Assembly (NCBI GenBank): GCA_964547135.1
Contig: CAZJMK010000007.1
Coordinates: forward strand, 12,839-76,838
Length of the DNA: 64,000 bases
Origin: JAJXSS01 sp964547135
GTDB taxonomy: Bacteria; Planctomycetota; Phycisphaerae; Phycisphaerales; Phycisphaeraceae
Direction: 5' to 3'
The notes beneath the pieces are model-generated. The model did not search any database and had not been told where the DNA came from. It worked only from the letters and a program-made list of their open reading frames with translations. Below are positions 9,901 through 18,101 of the stretch, in pieces; position 1 is the stretch's first letter; each line of letters begins with the position of its first letter. Both the position numbers and the translations under genes were made by a program.

Positions 9901-12900
9901 GGGTACGCTTTCCGCCTACCGTCTGTCCAACAGCAGCATCACGGTTTCCAACACCATCCGCGGCATCACCACGCTCACCAGCATCGATGCTGACCCGTCC
10001 ACGATCATCAACACCACCATCACCACTGGCGCGCTCGAATCGTTCCGCCCGGGGGGCAGCATCTCCGGCTCCACGCTCAACGTGGCGGGTCGTCTGCGTC
10101 AGGTGGAAATCCGTGGCAGTCTGCTGGACAACTCGGTCATACAGGCCACGGGTGAAAATGGCTCGATCGACGGGGTTCGCGTCACCGGCGATGTCGATGG
10201 CATCATTCGTGCCAGCTCGCGCATCGGGCCGGTGTCCGTCGGCGGCAACTTCACCGGAACCCTGCGTTCCGATGGTCAGAGCGTCACCAACGGCAACAGC
10301 CTCGAATCGTTTGAGGTTCGCGGCGACATGACCGGTGACATTCAGGTGCTGGGCAATGTCGGGCGCATCACCGTGTTCCGCAATATGCAGGCTCAGTCAA
10401 CAGGTGACCGCATCACCATCAGCGGCAACCTGCAGCAACTGACCGTCGGCACCGCACGTACCGCGGACATTCACACCCTCAACCTGCCCATTCTGGTACA
10501 GGGCAACCTCGGCAACCTGACCATCAACGGTTTGTGGGAATCAAGCCTGTACGTCGGCGGTGACCTGACTTCGGCCACGGTTGGCGTCGATACCAATGAG
10601 GCCGGGGTGGACCTGCTCACCACGCAACTGACGGTGGGCAACAACCTGGGGTCACTCACTTTCGTCAACGGCAACCTGGCGGGCGACATCGCGGCGGGTC
10701 GTGATGTGCGTTCGGTGACCTTCCGTAACGGCAACATGAATGCCGGGTCGCAAATCGCCGGCATTTACGGCAGCATCGGCACCGTCAGCGTGACCGGGGG
10801 CAGCATACTCGGTGACATCATCGCGGAAAATGGTGCGATCAATTCGATCACCACCACCGGCATCGGGGCGGACTTCGGCGGCATGCTTTCAGCGCGTTCG
10901 GCTGGCACCCTGAACATCGCCGGCAACCTGCTGGGGTCAGCCGATGTCAGCGTCGCCCGTGATATGAACAGTCTGACCGTGCGCGGCAATGTGCTGGATG
11001 GTGCTGACATCGAGGTCGGCAGCCTGCGCAGCTTGTCCGTCACCGGCAACATGCAGGGCGACCTCGTGACCGGCAACAGCACCACAGCCCTGACAGTGAA
11101 CATCGCCGGCCACTGGCTGCCTGCGTCGGCGATGATCGGACAAGACGTGACCATCACGGTGCGCGGCAACCTCGGCATGGTCGGTTCGCCGACGACCTTC
11201 TCGTTGGGGCGTGGTTTGACCAGCCTGAATGTCACCGGCAGTGCGGTGATGCAGTTGTTGGTCGATCACGCCATCGGCACGATCACCGTCGGCAACCTGA
11301 CGGACTCGGTCATCACCTCCGGGTTTGATATCAATAGCCTGACGATCAACGGGGCCATGAACACCAGTCTGGTACAGGCGGGCATCAGCCGGGGGTCCGA
11401 TGGCATGTTTGCCACCACCCTGGCGACGATTGATGCGGGTGAAACCAGCCGAATGGGCAACATTGGTCGGGTGAGTGTGCGTGGCATGGAAGGTTCGATC
11501 ATCGCAGCCGGGGGCAACATCAACAGCTTTGCCTCGACGCTGTCGGTGATCAACAGTTCGATTTCATCGGGCTTGTCACTGGGCAGCATGAACATCGCGG
11601 ACGTGCTGGCTGACAACACGCCTTTGGCCACTGCCGGTGAACGCAACCTGGCGCGTCGGGGGAATGGGTCGGGTACCGACCTGGCGTTGTTCCGTGGTGA
11701 TATTGTGACGTTGCAGTTGCCGACCACGGCTGCGTGGGTGAACTCGCTGGTGTCAGCCGGGGTCGATCCGGGTGCGACTGGTGACTTTGCCGCACCGACC
11801 GTGCTGACCTCGTCCACCGGCGGCAGCAGCCGCATCGGCACCATCAGCGGCACGCTCGGAGCGGGTTCACAACTGATCACCGATGCGGGTATCACGAACA
11901 ATCGAACCGTGGCAGCCGGGGGCACAGTGACGCAGGTGAATTACAACATCACCGACATCACCGCAGCCAACCCGTTGGAAACGTTGCTGGCCACGGTCAC
12001 CAGCACGACACCGTTTACGTTTGTCAGTGCCACCGGCGGCACGGTGATCATTCGCCTTTCCGGGCCGGGGTCGCTGGTGATTTACGACGAACTGGGCACC
12101 GATACCGACAACAAAATTGACACGCTTCGGCTGGTGGGTACGACCGCCTCGACGAGCGTTACCATCACCAGCAGCAACCCCGCCAAGGTGGTCACCATTG
12201 GTCGCGTCATCAGCGATGACGACAGCACCGTCGGCACATTCACTTTCGACGGTGACCTGGTGGGCGACGGCACAACCGATGCCGACCTGGTGATCGACGG
12301 CAGCATGAATTCACTGACTTTGCGCAACCTCGGCTCGGCTGTCGTCGGTCGCATCGGTGGTGATTTGAGCACTGCCCGTCTGAACGGTTTGTCCGCCGCT
12401 GCCAAACTCAACGTCGGCGGTGCGGTTCGTACCCTGACCGTCGGTTCATCGACCGGCTCAGCCCTGCTGGGTGACCTTGCAAACTACACCCAGTCCTTCA
12501 ACACCCTCAGTGCCGACGGCATCGGCACTTTGTGGGTGCATGCCCAGGGCAAGTTGTTTGTCGCCAACCCGGCGGTATCGAATGATTTCACCACCCCGCC
12601 GGGTGCCGGTGGCCTGACACTGGTCGATGCCTACAACGGCAGCAACTTCGCCAACGACGCGCTGCTGAACATGGACTTTTTGGGGGCGGACCTTTACGGT
12701 ATCGCCCGCTTGTACGACCCCCATCCGACGGCGCAACTGGCCAACCTCACAGCCGGGCTGGACCTGCGCGGGCTTGCAATCAACAGCACCGGCCAGGTGT
12801 TTGCCTTGAACACCAACAGCTCGACCAACAAGGACGAACTGGTACGCATCGACACGGCCACGGGCAATATCACCGTGATCGGTCGATTGCGTAACCCGCT

Positions 12901-15900
12901 GACCGATGCCCCGGGCGTGTCGGGTTTCACGCAGCACATACTGGCCACAGCCTTTGACAACAGCGGTCGCCTGATCGCCCTGGTCAGTGATCGTGACGGC
13001 AACGGGCTGACCTCCGGCAACGCCGTGACCCTGGTGGAAATTCAAACGGCTGATGCCAACAGCGACGGGCTGGTCGATGTCACGCGCATCGGCAACCCGG
13101 CCTTGCAGGGCATTCAACTCGACAGTGGCACGGTGACCGACTCGTTCAAGGGTTTGGCGGTGCAGGCGGGTACGGGCACCATTTTCGCCGTTCGCAACAC
13201 CGGCGGCTTGCAGGACGACCTGGTCACCATCAACGCCACCACCGGCGCGGTGACATTGATCGGTGCCGTGCAGGTGAACGCCGGCGGCACGGGGATTACC
13301 GACATTCGCGGCATGGGCTTTGACGCCCAGGGCAACCTCGTGGCCCTTGATCACAACAACACCGGCCCCTCGCAGTTGATTCGCTTGGCAGTGGCGGACC
13401 TGGCTGATGCTTCCGTCTTCCAACTGGTGCAGGAAAACAGCAACCTGTCGGATACGTTGGATGTGTTTGCCATTGGCAAGGGCGGCTCATTCCGCAGCTT
13501 TGCCTATGACCTGACCAACGATCGGTTGCTGGGCAACCCGGCGGACCCGGCTGATGCACAGGGTCGTGCCCTGGTATTGGGTCGCATTGACACGAGCACC
13601 GGCCAATTCACCCGTGTCGCTGCATTGACCGACAGCAACGGGGTCGGGTTGACGGCTGGGGTCAACGGTCGCGCCTTTGTGGCGGGTGACAACTTTGCCG
13701 GTGGCCGACTGTTTATCGTCACGGGTGATAACCAGTTGTTTGATTACAACGTGGCGGGTGGCACGTTGACCAAGGTTGGTAATGTATTTGAAGGCGGCAC
13801 AGCCGTGAGCCTGTCGGCCCTGGATATGAACGATGCCACCGGCACACTGCTGGCGGCTGATCCGGTGCAACGTCGGCTGGTGAATATCAACACCACCACG
13901 GCTTTGGTCACCCCGCTGACCGGTTCGGGTCTGGTCACGGAAAACCTCGCCGACCTGGCCTACGACGCAGCGAGCAGTGCGTTCATCGGCTTTGTGCCCG
14001 GCACACAGAAGTTTGTCAGCATGGGTGCCGCTGCCGAGCAGGGCGGTTTGACGGCCACGAGTTTCGACAACGTGACGGTGAGCGGCACCTTGGGCGCGCG
14101 TTTGCATTCCACCGGCAACAGCTTCGGCAATGTACGCATCACCGGCGACTTTACCGGTGCGTTGGAAACCCCCGGCAACCTGCGCAGCCTGAGCGTCACC
14201 GGCAACATCACTGGTTCGGTGAACGTTGGACGCGATGTCACCACCTGGACGCACACCGGCAACCTGGCCGATGTGGCGCTGGTGAATGTGGCGGGTCGAT
14301 TGGCGTCGTTCACACAGACCGGCAGCTTCAACGGCAGCCTCAGTGCTTACGAAACCGGCACGATCAGCATCAGCCAGAATGTCGGTGCGGGGGCGATGAT
14401 TCATGTCACCGGCACCGCCGGCGGACTGACGGTCAACGGCAACTTCGCCGGCATGGGCGAGTTTGGTTGGATGACTGGTGCGCTCAACGTTCGCGGGTTA
14501 CTGGCCGGCACAAGCCGACTGATGGTTGATGGCGACGCATCGAGCGTGACTATCACCGGCGGCACGGAAACCGGCAGCCTGTTGCAGGTGGCGGGCAAGG
14601 TGAATTCGGTGACCGTCGGCCTGACGCACTTTGGCACGGTGGCTGTGCAACAGGGAGCCAACTCGGCGACGTTCCGTGATGTGCTGGGTGGCCGGGTGTT
14701 CATCGGTATGGACCTTGGCACCCTCAGCGTCAGCGGTGACAGTGCCAATGCCGTGTACTCGGTGGGCACCTGGATTGGTGAGGACGGCGTGTACAACACT
14801 GCCGACGATGTCATCACCGGCGGGGTGCTGCGATCGGCACGCTTCGGCGGACGGTTCATTGACAGTGTGCTGGCGGTGGGTGTGCTGCCCTCGGCTGCCT
14901 CCGGCCCGGGTGTTCCGACCGACAATCGCTTGTACGTCGGCCAGTTGGTCAATGGTGATTTCATCGACACGGCGGAAGCCGGCGGCCTTTTGCCCAGCCG
15001 GGCGGAATCGGTCACCTTCAGCGGTCGTATCGAAACTTCACAGGTCGGTGGTGCACGCCAATCGGTGCTGGCCGTGGCAGGTACGATCGGTCGGGTTTCG
15101 ACCAACACGACCGGTGCCGCCTTGGCACAGCGCAGTTACGCTGACCCGGCTGGGGCGCCGACGGTGCTGGGCTACAACAGCCCCAGCGACGGCCGCGTGG
15201 AAATCACCTTCAGTGAAGCGATCAATCGCAATTCGTTGCGTCTGTCCAACGCTGCCGACGACGGCGGCACGGTGAGCGTGTTCCAGGATGGTGTCCGACT
15301 GACCGACAGCACGGTGACGCTGCTGTACCAGGAATTCGTCGATGGCGACGGTATCCTGCGCAGCAAGCTGATCATCAACAACACCAATCCGTTCAGCGGC
15401 CTGATCCGCATCGAACTCGACGGCAGCAGTGACAGCCCGATCGTGGACCGTTCCGGTTTGCGTTCATCGCTGCGGAACCCGCTGGTGGGCGATCCGCTGG
15501 GCACGATTCTGGATGGTGACGGCAACGGCGTCGAGGGCGGCGATTACACAGCCATCACCTTCGGCGGCGATGCCTTCAATGAGTTCCTGGATGCGGCCAA
15601 CGGTCTGATTTCCCTGCCGCTGGACAGCGGATCGTTGCAACTGGCCAATACGATCGTCGATACCAATGACGTGGACATTTTCGGCTTCAACGGTCTGGCG
15701 GGCACGTTCCTGGGCGTGAATGTCACCGGCAGCGCCCCGCTGATGATGGCGGTGTTCTACCGTGACACGCAGGGCACTGTTGATACGGCCGATGACACCT
15801 TCGAAGCCCTGGCTCGTTATGAATACCTGTGGGGCTTTGGCGATTCCGACCTGGCACAGTTCCTGGAACTGCCGATCGACGGCGAATACTACGTGGTGGT

Positions 15901-16891
15901 CAAGGCCAACGAGGTCTTCTTCCAGGGCGGCGACAATGGCGCATCGTATCTGCTCAACGTCAGCAACACCACCAGCGACGCCGACATGGCGAGCAACCTC
16001 GGCGGAACACTGACGCTCGATGGCAAGGTGACGCTGGGGACGGCGACTTACGATGTGGGCTACGTCAGCAACCATCTGCGCAGCTCCAAACAACTGGTGT
16101 ACGTCAACTTCGACGGCGGTGTGTCCACCAAGACGTCCAACGGGGTATTGGCCTTCACGCCGTTCAACCCCGCGGACCTGGACTTGCTGCTGACCGGCGG
16201 CAGCTTCCGTGACACGCTCATCAACGGCGGTGTCGGCGTCACCGGCATCATGGAACATGTGCTGGCGATCTACAACGACCTGCCTGCGTCGCTGCCTGGC
16301 GCACCGGTCGGCGGTCTGGCACACTCGGTGGACGATCTGGGCTGGTCGGCTTACCTGGCGGCGGACACCGGCATCTGGTTCACCACCGTGAACCCGGCGA
16401 CGGCTCAAGGGCTTGACCCCAACCTGGACTTCACCACCGTCTTTGTGGGCAGCACCACAGGTGCTCCTCCGTTCCTGCTGGGCGAAGCCAGTGACATTGA
16501 TGTGGCTGGACGTAACCCGGCGGACGAGGCGATTGTGATTGTCAACAACCATGCGGGTCAGGGTGGCGTGGGCACGATTGACCAATTGCTCAATCGTTAC
16601 GCCCTGGCACTGAGTTACACCGTGGCGCATGAACTGGGTCACACTCTGGGCCTGAACCATCAGCCGACCACATTCATCACGGATTCATGGCTGCTTTTAA
16701 CCGATGACCCGGACAACAACCCGCTCACGGCCGATGACTCCAACGCCGGCAAACTTGGGTTGATGGCTTATCCGAGTACGTTCACCGTCACCACGATGCG
16801 TGCGGCGCTGGGCACGGCGGATATGACCAGTCAGGAATTTGGCGTGGGTCAGTTGGACACCCAGCAACTGCTGGTCTGGTGGTTCGCGTAA
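3980..16891 (+). CDS. Giant secreted beta-helix-like protein with C-terminal metzincin protease domain
   Basis: This 4303-residue protein starts at ATG 3980, preceded by AAAGGGAG. Residues 24-30 are LEPRKLL, the planctomycete extracellular-protein signature. Most of the chain is short degenerate repeats of the kind GNLGSLTFVNGNLAGDI, with spacing typical of parallel beta-helices, interrupted by beta-propeller-like stretches such as LVRIDTATGNITVIG. Two bacterial pre-peptidase (PPC)-like domains lie near residues 1050-1160 and 3890-3995, and a bacterial Ig/SbsA-like domain (VEITFSEAINRNSLRLSN) near 3730-3820. The last 270 residues carry HELGHTLGLNH with the zinc-binding HExxHxxGxxH at H4217, and a Met-turn LMAYP at M4262, which define a metzincin. 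A terminator follows. It is probably a cell-surface or matrix protein with a terminal peptidase. Confidence 0.85.
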   Translation: MSSTKSDRIVSLSSGRMVHQLETLEPRKLLTTLVGGEVFQFRDANDQLVRVYLRGDIVVELIGASTTASTIDLGDLRGTIIESALGRAGYTLEIGGSRLLGLTPINDTIAPEGDVPIPATPDAATDIEINLNIQAIASRASDGNTYGFNVVTVSIGGVQTQLVQLLQFNVDPDDPDRGNATVIAHLQGPLGTEINGVTAAEFDPDSGLLYFVADQGQGAGKITNLYSVDVDAFGGIAATLNLIGQIGNSTTVVASMAFDQFGPNPGDVNLWVAGTIATPVSGPPPATVNFDMARVNVATAQVITNSGINVTRRGVAVNGNQLTGLAFVNPSAGSAETHVFATLNLGGAASRLLRIELFTGIATDYGLTADPTDVDTTTPVRGQFIGGLTWNPVLTNPFTGTPGVLIGTDTASDALLYIDHRLPPVSGDLFSIYVAQASAGASIAITTVNVTEQGTFLSPYDGVSVLADNGTNTIQASSADVYDLHVDVLGGTVPIIKFGADIGGVYIGARQLIRRTPTATEFERLRPVIDAQLADTLGVRAVGIDEVVNSTDNVSAGINVGPSLLRFYAGSGSLSSRMVGQNFDRVLGMAAKRDITQTNGLVIVDTDGVDPFGDATGLEVGVVDPATGRLSTSTPVRYLGNLVEAGALLAITYADVQFNDDERLYVILNIAGDVLLGELDPVTGDFTAIADITAFNTNPIRSMAVGLFPSSFDPSVGALFITDITGALYQLSYTAAGGVITSVDTVNRQLLGIMTDSDGRALTDTSITFDKSGRLLAHDRYNGRLVDVDWQGANGTTVNVGLQVATAAGSLRPTVGALALDWLNDRVLAVDNAPSWEAIPNEGFAPESAWLMTLAGTSNTTAVGQDIENILVGGRVTGRVNLSGSIDTFYAGAILTGATYGQGFGAPEIPGNFRVAGDLRNLMVSDSIGTNGGGVFLTPYTGRYHTGFDLVVGGRLGQVSAPATFVGSVTVNNNTSVVGYTAGFLAQREVEQGLLSTADNGDRFTETQVFNLSNPYGLFASDGRFFNNTIATAQRLGTLRAGLLGQPDVIRVTGTLDGTLVGDEIDHYAVSLLAGQAVTIRLGNGFTETGVATLGVRDPDGRIIASNYSSSGADLDTVSFIADRPGEYTLVVAYLSDVTFDENSGFVFGFQDYEFLVENAGSIALGGIVAGTITSLSNQSTVSVARGDLGSLIGFTSIAMESFSFNQTHILVSNGSLRAMVGGEISTTVGGAIGQSPALAVPVGHVGLIRSTSSFLRFTTVGSIGGNFQTIDSASFLSGSFIANGGIGTIRVGGVFGLINEAPIVSVDADNNGGGFIDLIDVAGDMGTLSAGGPIITTGQGGNVRFIRVGGDIYQDQAIQPGGYSPQQLAAGLSYTHVDDGGAVFSINPTGIANPNFNPRLPEGLGNDRFLSQGALTITTYGIRTGGSVLVDVTSSGGGINISGTTAGNAGRGEVSRITISGVAGRSVVTNPLTGQMSLAGLSGDVSVTLSGNTPLDVLDIIATTTGLTSINNSTLGGQIIGIDVASVGSLVSRGAIGLANSRLINGMTILPRTVVAGGNTYPFVDQRTAIIAGNIIEIRSEQGIGNVIVSGNIGTVSANADNADSIGVFEGINAPITAAGTIFTVNIGEGVAASGNGEMSRAGIYAGAIGAVRGNGVGNDIWGDIVANTGPAGEVFLVNGSSIGEISLNGGSIVGSTIAVMPDFDMASDLGGAVILTGVAGFNNTPTAIGRVNLNGIGGILGSQIRALSIGDVNVRGGFGIINSFIEVVGSGRIGNITADGYGLRNVGMIAGAGGVGNITASGRGQMLAATSYSSSVRQSENFVMHPLFNISLTENNDLHLALGLPQAQVTPVGPIDAGDKFRISVLDGFGRTSFVEVTAQPGATAPTDIVAALVAAWNDKVAQTADPILSGILAQNGGEFVQLLANDAKAPFLITVTTTNAGGTPNQQQLVLSNNRQAGVIDTLDLRTVGNVGTLSAYRLSNSSITVSNTIRGITTLTSIDADPSTIINTTITTGALESFRPGGSISGSTLNVAGRLRQVEIRGSLLDNSVIQATGENGSIDGVRVTGDVDGIIRASSRIGPVSVGGNFTGTLRSDGQSVTNGNSLESFEVRGDMTGDIQVLGNVGRITVFRNMQAQSTGDRITISGNLQQLTVGTARTADIHTLNLPILVQGNLGNLTINGLWESSLYVGGDLTSATVGVDTNEAGVDLLTTQLTVGNNLGSLTFVNGNLAGDIAAGRDVRSVTFRNGNMNAGSQIAGIYGSIGTVSVTGGSILGDIIAENGAINSITTTGIGADFGGMLSARSAGTLNIAGNLLGSADVSVARDMNSLTVRGNVLDGADIEVGSLRSLSVTGNMQGDLVTGNSTTALTVNIAGHWLPASAMIGQDVTITVRGNLGMVGSPTTFSLGRGLTSLNVTGSAVMQLLVDHAIGTITVGNLTDSVITSGFDINSLTINGAMNTSLVQAGISRGSDGMFATTLATIDAGETSRMGNIGRVSVRGMEGSIIAAGGNINSFASTLSVINSSISSGLSLGSMNIADVLADNTPLATAGERNLARRGNGSGTDLALFRGDIVTLQLPTTAAWVNSLVSAGVDPGATGDFAAPTVLTSSTGGSSRIGTISGTLGAGSQLITDAGITNNRTVAAGGTVTQVNYNITDITAANPLETLLATVTSTTPFTFVSATGGTVIIRLSGPGSLVIYDELGTDTDNKIDTLRLVGTTASTSVTITSSNPAKVVTIGRVISDDDSTVGTFTFDGDLVGDGTTDADLVIDGSMNSLTLRNLGSAVVGRIGGDLSTARLNGLSAAAKLNVGGAVRTLTVGSSTGSALLGDLANYTQSFNTLSADGIGTLWVHAQGKLFVANPAVSNDFTTPPGAGGLTLVDAYNGSNFANDALLNMDFLGADLYGIARLYDPHPTAQLANLTAGLDLRGLAINSTGQVFALNTNSSTNKDELVRIDTATGNITVIGRLRNPLTDAPGVSGFTQHILATAFDNSGRLIALVSDRDGNGLTSGNAVTLVEIQTADANSDGLVDVTRIGNPALQGIQLDSGTVTDSFKGLAVQAGTGTIFAVRNTGGLQDDLVTINATTGAVTLIGAVQVNAGGTGITDIRGMGFDAQGNLVALDHNNTGPSQLIRLAVADLADASVFQLVQENSNLSDTLDVFAIGKGGSFRSFAYDLTNDRLLGNPADPADAQGRALVLGRIDTSTGQFTRVAALTDSNGVGLTAGVNGRAFVAGDNFAGGRLFIVTGDNQLFDYNVAGGTLTKVGNVFEGGTAVSLSALDMNDATGTLLAADPVQRRLVNINTTTALVTPLTGSGLVTENLADLAYDAASSAFIGFVPGTQKFVSMGAAAEQGGLTATSFDNVTVSGTLGARLHSTGNSFGNVRITGDFTGALETPGNLRSLSVTGNITGSVNVGRDVTTWTHTGNLADVALVNVAGRLASFTQTGSFNGSLSAYETGTISISQNVGAGAMIHVTGTAGGLTVNGNFAGMGEFGWMTGALNVRGLLAGTSRLMVDGDASSVTITGGTETGSLLQVAGKVNSVTVGLTHFGTVAVQQGANSATFRDVLGGRVFIGMDLGTLSVSGDSANAVYSVGTWIGEDGVYNTADDVITGGVLRSARFGGRFIDSVLAVGVLPSAASGPGVPTDNRLYVGQLVNGDFIDTAEAGGLLPSRAESVTFSGRIETSQVGGARQSVLAVAGTIGRVSTNTTGAALAQRSYADPAGAPTVLGYNSPSDGRVEITFSEAINRNSLRLSNAADDGGTVSVFQDGVRLTDSTVTLLYQEFVDGDGILRSKLIINNTNPFSGLIRIELDGSSDSPIVDRSGLRSSLRNPLVGDPLGTILDGDGNGVEGGDYTAITFGGDAFNEFLDAANGLISLPLDSGSLQLANTIVDTNDVDIFGFNGLAGTFLGVNVTGSAPLMMAVFYRDTQGTVDTADDTFEALARYEYLWGFGDSDLAQFLELPIDGEYYVVVKANEVFFQGGDNGASYLLNVSNTTSDADMASNLGGTLTLDGKVTLGTATYDVGYVSNHLRSSKQLVYVNFDGGVSTKTSNGVLAFTPFNPADLDLLLTGGSFRDTLINGGVGVTGIMEHVLAIYNDLPASLPGAPVGGLAHSVDDLGWSAYLAADTGIWFTTVNPATAQGLDPNLDFTTVFVGSTTGAPPFLLGEASDIDVAGRNPADEAIVIVNNHAGQGGVGTIDQLLNRYALALSYTVAHELGHTLGLNHQPTTFITDSWLLLTDDPDNNPLTADDSNAGKLGLMAYPSTFTVTTMRAALGTADMTSQEFGVGQLDTQQLLVWWFA

Positions 16892-16921
16892 AGCCGATTC
16901 ATACAACTCAACATCGCACTT

Positions 16922-16954
16922 GACCCACGCCCCACACGGCGTGGGTTTTTCCTT
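16922..16954 (+). terminator. Rho-independent terminator of the giant gene
   Basis: The inverted repeat CCCACGCC (16924-16931) and GGCGTGGG (16938-16945), with a six-base loop, is followed by TTTTT and CCTT. It lies 30 bases after the stop of the giant gene and is a textbook intrinsic terminator. Confidence 0.85.
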
Positions 16955-16980
16955 ATGAAGTGATCGAGTGATACAAAATG

Positions 16981-17006
16981 TTTAGCGCGGACGCTTTGCG
17001 TCGGCG
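16981..17006 (+). repeat. Short hairpin repeat, GCGGACGC-TTT-GCGTCGGC type
   Basis: TTTAGCGCGGACGCTTTGCG followed by TCGGCG forms a near-perfect 8-bp stem around TTT. The same unit occurs at about 19158, 27652, 36203, 40199 (reverse) and 52366. The rest of the gap 16955-17146 shows nothing recognisable. Confidence 0.85.
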
Positions 17007-17146
17007 CATGCACGAGGTGGTTGGTGCTGAAACGACCCTGATCTCCATCGCAGACGACCAAGATCAGGCGTGAGAATATTCGCAGTGAAAATGATCAGGC
17101 TAGGCGCCATCGCTCCACCAAGGGATGCAAATTTCAAGACATCGCC

Positions 17147-17794
17147 TCAAACCCTGGCCAGAATTGTGCAGCCACCCCAGACGCGCTGACCCAGTTTGAC
17201 CTGTACCTGCGGTTTGAGTGAAAGGGGCAGATACAGTTCCGTGGTGGACCCGAACTTGATCATGCCCAAGCGCTGGCCGCGTTTGAGTTCATCACCCACC
17301 TTGGCAGCACAGACGATACGACGGGCGATCAGCCCGGCCACCTGACGCACCGCAGCAATCGGTCGTTTGCTGGTCGCAGGGTGCAACACGATGGTCAACG
17401 TTTCATTTTCCTCCGCACTGCGCGGGTTCAGGGCATTGAGGTACTTACCCGCTTTGGGCGTGATCGACACCACCCGCCCGTCGCAGGGGCTGCGGTTCAC
17501 ATGCACATCCAGCACGGAAAGAAAAATGCGAACGCAAACCCCCGGCTCACCCAACGGGCAATCGTCGCCAACCTCATGAATCGAACTCACCAGACCGTCC
17601 GCCGGGCTGACCATCACGCCCGGTTCGGTCGGAACCTTTCGCCAGGGGTCGCGGAAAAACGAAAGCAGTGCGAGTACGAGCAACACCCACAATGCCAGCA
17701 CCCACCACAAATGAAAAAACACCAAGGCCGCCGCGATGGGCAGACTCAGGCACAAAATCAGTAGCCATTCACGTTTGCCGTAGGGAGTGAGCAT
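17147..17794 (-). CDS. psd: Phosphatidylserine decarboxylase proenzyme
   Basis: A 215-residue short-form (PSD-B/archaeal-like) phosphatidylserine decarboxylase, which turns phosphatidylserine into phosphatidylethanolamine at the membrane. The N-terminus has two hydrophobic segments (WLLILCLSLPIAAALVFF and LWVLLVLALLSFF). The soluble part shows SPADGLVSSI, the LSVLDVHVNRSPCDG motif with the catalytic histidine region, RSAEENE, and near the end the self-cleavage site KFGSTTELYLP, where the serine of GST becomes the pyruvoyl group. No Shine-Dalgarno is obvious at the ATG, which sits directly next to a repeat. The partner pssA is not in the window. Confidence 0.9.
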   Translation of the reverse strand: MLTPYGKREWLLILCLSLPIAAALVFFHLWWVLALWVLLVLALLSFFRDPWRKVPTEPGVMVSPADGLVSSIHEVGDDCPLGEPGVCVRIFLSVLDVHVNRSPCDGRVVSITPKAGKYLNALNPRSAEENETLTIVLHPATSKRPIAAVRQVAGLIARRIVCAAKVGDELKRGQRLGMIKFGSTTELYLPLSLKPQVQVKLGQRVWGGCTILARV

Positions 17795-17799
17795 GAGGC

Positions 17800-18069
17800 G
17801 GGAATTTCGAATGTCGGATTTCGGATTTCGAATTTATCAAGCCAAGGACGAGGAACGTAGTGACGAGGACTTGGGTATGGTTTGGTGAATCGGTTGGTCG
17901 GTGAGCCATCGAACTGGTTAATCGGTGAGTCGGTGGGTCGGTTAATCGGGAAGAAAAATACCATTCCGTCCCAGTAACCGATTCATGGACTTACCGATTA
18001 ACTTTCCAGAATACCCACTTCCTCGGCTTGTATTTCAAATCCGAAATTCGAAATCCGAAATTCGAAATA
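17800..18069. repeat. Repeat cluster upstream of psd
   Basis: The gap 17795-18101 contains no gene. It has a TTCGGATTTCG run at about 17806-17836, a variable-core repeat at 17838-17879 (core CGT-AGTG-ACG), several GGTTAATCGGTGAGTCGG-type units at about 17884-18000, what looks like a decayed reverse copy of the variable-core repeat near 18008-18030, and another TTCGAAATCCGAAAT run to 18069. The order resembles 2983-3295. Confidence 0.8.
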
Positions 18070-18101
18070 TCCAATCAGGGTCGATGCTTTGACTTCGCGC
18101 A

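Noticed and set aside
4016..16660. Long minus-strand open frames inside the giant gene
   Set aside because: They are shadows of the GC-rich repetitive plus-strand frame, which has the LEPR signature, PPC domains and the protease motif.
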